The notes beneath the pieces are model-generated. The model ran no database searches. It worked only from the letters and a program-made list of their open reading frames with translations, and was not told the origin of the DNA. A program made the translations under genes and the position numbers. A DNA stretch of 64,000 bases from assembly GCA_019722365.1 (NCBI GenBank), contig JADFUC010000004.1, positions 744,001 to 808,000 of the forward strand, given 5' to 3'. The DNA is from Lithospermum erythrorhizon (taxonomy: Eukaryota; Streptophyta; Magnoliopsida; Boraginales; Boraginaceae). Positions 60,441-64,000 of the stretch are shown piece after piece. Position 1 is the stretch's first letter; the number at the start of each line of letters is the position of its first letter.

Positions 60441-60760
60441 GTATTCTCTCAATCTTCAACCCCCCTTTCCATTTTATTGTTTTTCAATTATATTCATTAT
60501 ATTTATTTTAAATTTTTATTTATTTTATGGTATTTATTTCAATTTTTGTAGTTATATCGTGATTTTTTATAGGATTGAAGAGATTTATGTTCTTGTTTGA
60601 TGATTTTTGTAACTCAGATTATGTAGATGTATTTATTATAGGTTTATTGAATTTCTTAGTGTTGTTTTTGGATTAATTTGGTATTGATAAATAGCTAGGG
60701 TTTCACTTGTTTGATTAGGGTTCAATAACTTATTTGGAACTATTTATGGAATTTATCCAG
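60441..60760 (+). other. 5'UTR intron of NFXL1
   Basis: CTCCATTTTTCCAG/GTATTCTC at 60441 is a plausible donor and TTTATCCAG/GG at 60760 a plausible acceptor, 12 bases before the NFXL1 ATG. The T-rich intron is typical of plant leader introns that boost expression. Inferred from splice consensus only. Confidence 0.5.
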
Positions 60761-60772
60761 GGAATTTTGAAT

Positions 60773-63700
60773 ATGAGCTTTCCAGTTCAAAACAATCCAA
60801 GGGGGGATAATAACGGTTATCGACGACGTCCTAGAACCAACGCTGTTGTTCAATCGACTCGTTCCGAGTGGGTTCCGAGAAATTCTGTTGCTAATGATAC
60901 GACTAACGCGGTGGTAGCGAATGGAAGTAATGTGGGTTTGGATGGTGCCAATAGGGTGGACCATGTTGGACTTTTACCAGTGCAGCAGGTGAACAATAAC
61001 AGAGTTCATCGTGGTAATTCGAGCTCGCGTGGGAATCAGAGGCAGGAAAATGTAAAACTAGAGCAACAGGTAAACAGAAATGCAGTTCATCATGGTGGTT
61101 CGAGCTCAAGTGGTAATCAGGGACAGGAAAATGGTAGGGTAGAGCAGCAGGTTAATAGGAATAGAAGATACGGGGGCTTCCCAGGACAAGGTGCAGGTAA
61201 CCGTTTTGTGAACCAAAGGAGAGAAAGGGAGACGGATAAGGAGAAAGGAAGAGCAGTAAAGGGTAATGGTGATGGGGGCAGAGTTATAAAGGAGGAGGAT
61301 CAGAATTTGCCTCCACTTGTTCAGGAAATTCAGGAGAAGCTGATGACGAGCTCGATTGAGTGCATGATATGCTATGACATGGTGAGGAGATCAGCACCGA
61401 TTTGGTCATGTTCAAGTTGTTTTTCGATTTTCCATCTAAGTTGTATTAAGAAATGGGCTAGGGCTCCGAGTTCGGTGGATATGTCCGCTGAGAAGAATCA
61501 AGGATTTAATTGGCGGTGTCCAGGGTGTCAGTCTGTTCAACTCACTTCATTTAAAGATATTAGGTATCTTTGCTTTTGTGGGAAGAGGCAGGACCCTTCG
61601 TTTGACTTGTATTTGACTCCCCATTCTTGTGGAGAACCTTGTGGGAAGCCTCTTGAAAAGATACTTGTGCAGCCTGGTGTTAACAATGAGGATCTTTGCC
61701 CTCATGTTTGTGTTTTGCAGTGTCATCCTGGTCCTTGTCCTCCGTGTAAGGCTTTCGCTCCTCCTAAAAAGTGTCCATGTGGGAAGAAGACAATTAATAC
61801 TAGATGTTCTGATCGTAAGCAATTAGTTACTTGTGGAGGTCAGTGCGGTGAACTTCTTGATTGTGGGCGTCACCGGTGCCAGGAGACTTGCCATGTTGGT
61901 CCTTGTTCCCCATGCCAAGTTTCAGTGAATGCTTCTTGTTTTTGCAAGAAGAAAACTGAGGTTATTCTTTGTGGAGACATGGCAGTCAAAGGAGAAGTCA
62001 AGATAGAAGATGGTGTATTTTCATGCAATTCTATATGCGAGAAAGAGCTTAGCTGTGAAAACCATAAATGCCCTGATACTTGTCATCCGGGCCCTTGTGG
62101 AGAATGTGGTTTGCTGCCAAACAAGATTATGACATGCTGTTGTGGTAAAACAAGCTTGAAGGAAGTGAGACAAAGCTGCCTTGATCCAATTCCGACATGT
62201 TCAGAAATCTGCAACAAAAGCCTTCCTTGCAAAGTGCATACCTGTCAAGAAGTATGTCATTCAGGGGGTTGTGCTCCATGCCATGTTTTTGTTACTCAAA
62301 AGTGCTTGTGTGGCTCTACTTCTAGAACTGTTGAGTGTTTTAAAACAGCAGCAGAAAATGAGAAGTTCACTTGTGATAGACCTTGTGGTCAGAAGAAAAG
62401 CTGTGGAAGGCATCGATGCAGTGAGCGTTGCTGTCCCCTATCTAATCCCAGAAATCAGTTTTCAGGCAACTCTGATCCTCATTTTTGTTCAATTCACTGT
62501 GGCAAGAAGCTAAGGTGTGGGAATCATTTCTGTGAGTTGTATTGTCACAGTGGTCACTGCCCTCCATGCCTCGAAACAAGTTTTACTGATCTGACATGTG
62601 CTTGTGGGAAAACATCAATCCCTCCACCACTTCCTTGTGGCACACCTCCTCCTTCGTGTCAGTTGCCTTGCTCGGTCCCTCAACCTTGTGGTCATCTTCC
62701 TTCTCACAGCTGTCACTTTGGAGACTGCCCTCCTTGCACAGTTCCCATAGCAAAGGAATGCATTGGTGGACATGTGGTCCTCAGAAACATACCTTGTGGT
62801 TCAAAAGATATTAAATGTAACAAGCTTTGCGGGAAGCTCAGACAATGTGGCTTGCATGCGTGTGCCAGAATTTGTCATCCTGCACCTTGTGATTCTTCTG
62901 CTGGGTCTAGTAGAGAAGGGAATACTTCATGTGGACAGATATGTGGTGCACCAAGGAGAGAATGTAGGCATACATGTGCTGCTCTTTGTCATCCTGGGAT
63001 GTCATGCCCTGTTGCAAGATGCGAGTTTTCTGTCACAATCACATGTTCATGTGGAAGAATATCTGCAGCTGTCCCGTGTGATGCTGGGGGTAGTAGCAGT
63101 CATAATATTGATACAACTTTTGAAGCTTTAGTGGTCCAGAAGTTGCCAGTTGCCCTCCAACCTGTAGAAGCAAATGGAAAGAGGGTCCCTCTTGGTCAGA
63201 GGAAACTTATATGTGATGATGTATGTGCAAATGTTGAGCGCAAAAAGAATCTTGCTGATGCATTTGGCATCTCAACTCCAAATTTGGCTGAACTTCATTT
63301 TGGAGAGAATGCTGTTGTCTCAGAGGTTCTTTCTGACCTCCTGCGACGTGACCCCAAGTGGGTGTTGTCAGTGGAGGAAAGGTGCAAGTATTTGGTCCTC
63401 GGCAGGGGTAGGGGTGGAGTCACTGCACTCAAAGCCCATGTCTTCTGCCCAATGTTGAAGGAAAAGAGAGATGCTGTGAGGTTTATTGCTGAAAGGTGGA
63501 AGCTTTCAGTCAATGCTGCTGGTTGGGAACCGAAAAGATTTGTTATTGTACATGTTACGCCGAAATCAAAGGCTCCTGCTCGTGTGCTTGGTGTTAAAGT
63601 TGGCTCATCTAGTAATATGGTTCAACCTCCAATGTTTGATCCTCTTGTAGACATGGACCCTAGGCTTGTTGTAACTTTGTTTGATTTGCCAAGGGATGCA

Positions 63701-64000
63701 AATATAAGTGCTTTAGTGCTACGGTTTGGTGGTGAATGTGAACTTGTATGGTTAAATGACAAGAATGCATTAACAGTCTTTAGTGATCCTGCACGTGCAG
63801 CAACTGCTATGAGGAGACTAGACCAAGGTTCTGTCTACCATGGTGCTGCTGTCCTTCCCAACAGCACTAGTGCAATGGTATCATCTTCAGGTGGAAATCC
63901 ATGGGGTGCTAGTGGAGTAGTAAAAGATGCGAATGCAGTTGAAGCACATAAAGTGAAACCATGGAAGAAAGGAGTAGCCTCAGAGGCAGAATGGGCAGGG
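60773..64000 (+). CDS. NFXL1: NF-X1-type zinc finger protein NFXL1 (C-terminus cut by window end)
   Basis: One uninterrupted frame of 1076 codons runs off the right edge; Arabidopsis NFXL1 is 1188 aa. After a disordered N-terminus is a RING/PHD-like finger (about residues 193-255: SSIECMICYDMVRRSAPIWS, KKWARAPSSVDM). A long array of NF-X1 Cys-rich fingers follows (repeated C-x-C-G-x-x-x, CHPGPCPPC, CHVGPCSPC, CHSGGCAPC, CHSGHCPPC, to about residue 770). Next is an R3H-type region (DPKWVLSVEERCKYLVLGRG, RFIAERWKLSVNAAGWEPKR), and then an RRM-like C-terminal part. Plant NFXL1 is a nuclear regulator of salt, osmotic and defence or trichothecene responses. Its RING-like finger suggests ubiquitin-ligase activity, by family. 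The N-terminus contains a 26-residue unit repeated about 2.5 times (VNRNAVHHGG and variants). Confidence 0.93.
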   Translation, partial: MSFPVQNNPRGDNNGYRRRPRTNAVVQSTRSEWVPRNSVANDTTNAVVANGSNVGLDGANRVDHVGLLPVQQVNNNRVHRGNSSSRGNQRQENVKLEQQVNRNAVHHGGSSSSGNQGQENGRVEQQVNRNRRYGGFPGQGAGNRFVNQRRERETDKEKGRAVKGNGDGGRVIKEEDQNLPPLVQEIQEKLMTSSIECMICYDMVRRSAPIWSCSSCFSIFHLSCIKKWARAPSSVDMSAEKNQGFNWRCPGCQSVQLTSFKDIRYLCFCGKRQDPSFDLYLTPHSCGEPCGKPLEKILVQPGVNNEDLCPHVCVLQCHPGPCPPCKAFAPPKKCPCGKKTINTRCSDRKQLVTCGGQCGELLDCGRHRCQETCHVGPCSPCQVSVNASCFCKKKTEVILCGDMAVKGEVKIEDGVFSCNSICEKELSCENHKCPDTCHPGPCGECGLLPNKIMTCCCGKTSLKEVRQSCLDPIPTCSEICNKSLPCKVHTCQEVCHSGGCAPCHVFVTQKCLCGSTSRTVECFKTAAENEKFTCDRPCGQKKSCGRHRCSERCCPLSNPRNQFSGNSDPHFCSIHCGKKLRCGNHFCELYCHSGHCPPCLETSFTDLTCACGKTSIPPPLPCGTPPPSCQLPCSVPQPCGHLPSHSCHFGDCPPCTVPIAKECIGGHVVLRNIPCGSKDIKCNKLCGKLRQCGLHACARICHPAPCDSSAGSSREGNTSCGQICGAPRRECRHTCAALCHPGMSCPVARCEFSVTITCSCGRISAAVPCDAGGSSSHNIDTTFEALVVQKLPVALQPVEANGKRVPLGQRKLICDDVCANVERKKNLADAFGISTPNLAELHFGENAVVSEVLSDLLRRDPKWVLSVEERCKYLVLGRGRGGVTALKAHVFCPMLKEKRDAVRFIAERWKLSVNAAGWEPKRFVIVHVTPKSKAPARVLGVKVGSSSNMVQPPMFDPLVDMDPRLVVTLFDLPRDANISALVLRFGGECELVWLNDKNALTVFSDPARAATAMRRLDQGSVYHGAAVLPNSTSAMVSSSGGNPWGASGVVKDANAVEAHKVKPWKKGVASEAEWAG

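Noticed and set aside
61547..63513. Open frames on both strands within NFXL1
   Set aside because: All are shadows of the single long NFXL1 frame, which leaves the window without a stop.

Overview
The window is nuclear DNA from a flowering plant, most likely a eudicot. It is AT-rich and its genes have many introns. The proteins include plant-specific families: a PPR protein, a chloroplast SVR1-type pseudouridine synthase, an IDM2/IDM3-type alpha-crystallin protein and a plant-type NFXL1. Remnants of Copia and hAT elements and TA-flanked MITEs lie between genes. I could not assign a species. All exon junctions were placed by eye from splice consensus plus continuity of recognised protein families; no alignment was run.

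Layout. 1-5 kb is decayed: a truncated alpha-carbonic anhydrase gene, a long inverted-repeat element carrying a histone H2A.Z exon fragment, a foldback MITE, and a second H2A.Z exon fragment. 5.8-25.4 kb is a gene-dense block: an IDM3-like alpha-crystallin gene (-), a BORCS8/MEF2BNB-like gene (+), V-ATPase subunit H in 11 coding exons (-), the pseudouridine synthase SVR1 in 10 exons (-) and an intronless 868-aa PPR gene (+). 25.4-31 kb is intergenic with an orphan last exon of an S6 kinase and several MITEs. 31-44 kb holds a membrane RING (RNFT-type) gene (+), a damaged quinone oxidoreductase gene (-) and a conserved WD40-like gene (+). 44.8-53.5 kb is a transposon graveyard with Copia, hAT, MITEs and unassigned GC-richer pieces. 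54.1-56.7 kb is a tandem duplication carrying two small secreted cysteine-rich protein genes. 56.8-58.8 kb is another Copia remnant. 60.4-64 kb is the NFXL1 transcription-factor gene, cut by the window end.

The genes are ordinary, mostly single-copy housekeeping or regulatory loci with no operon-like logic. The striking theme is local tandem duplication: at least eight introns, leaders or flanks contain imperfect direct repeats of about 55-200 bp. In SVR1 the repeat copies part of an exon together with its splice donor, and in the WD40-like gene it copies the stretch around the start codon. The other loci most worth a second look are the paired cysteine-rich genes (the second has lost one cysteine), the inverted repeat with captured H2A.Z sequence, and an overlapping upstream ORF in the BORCS8-like gene.
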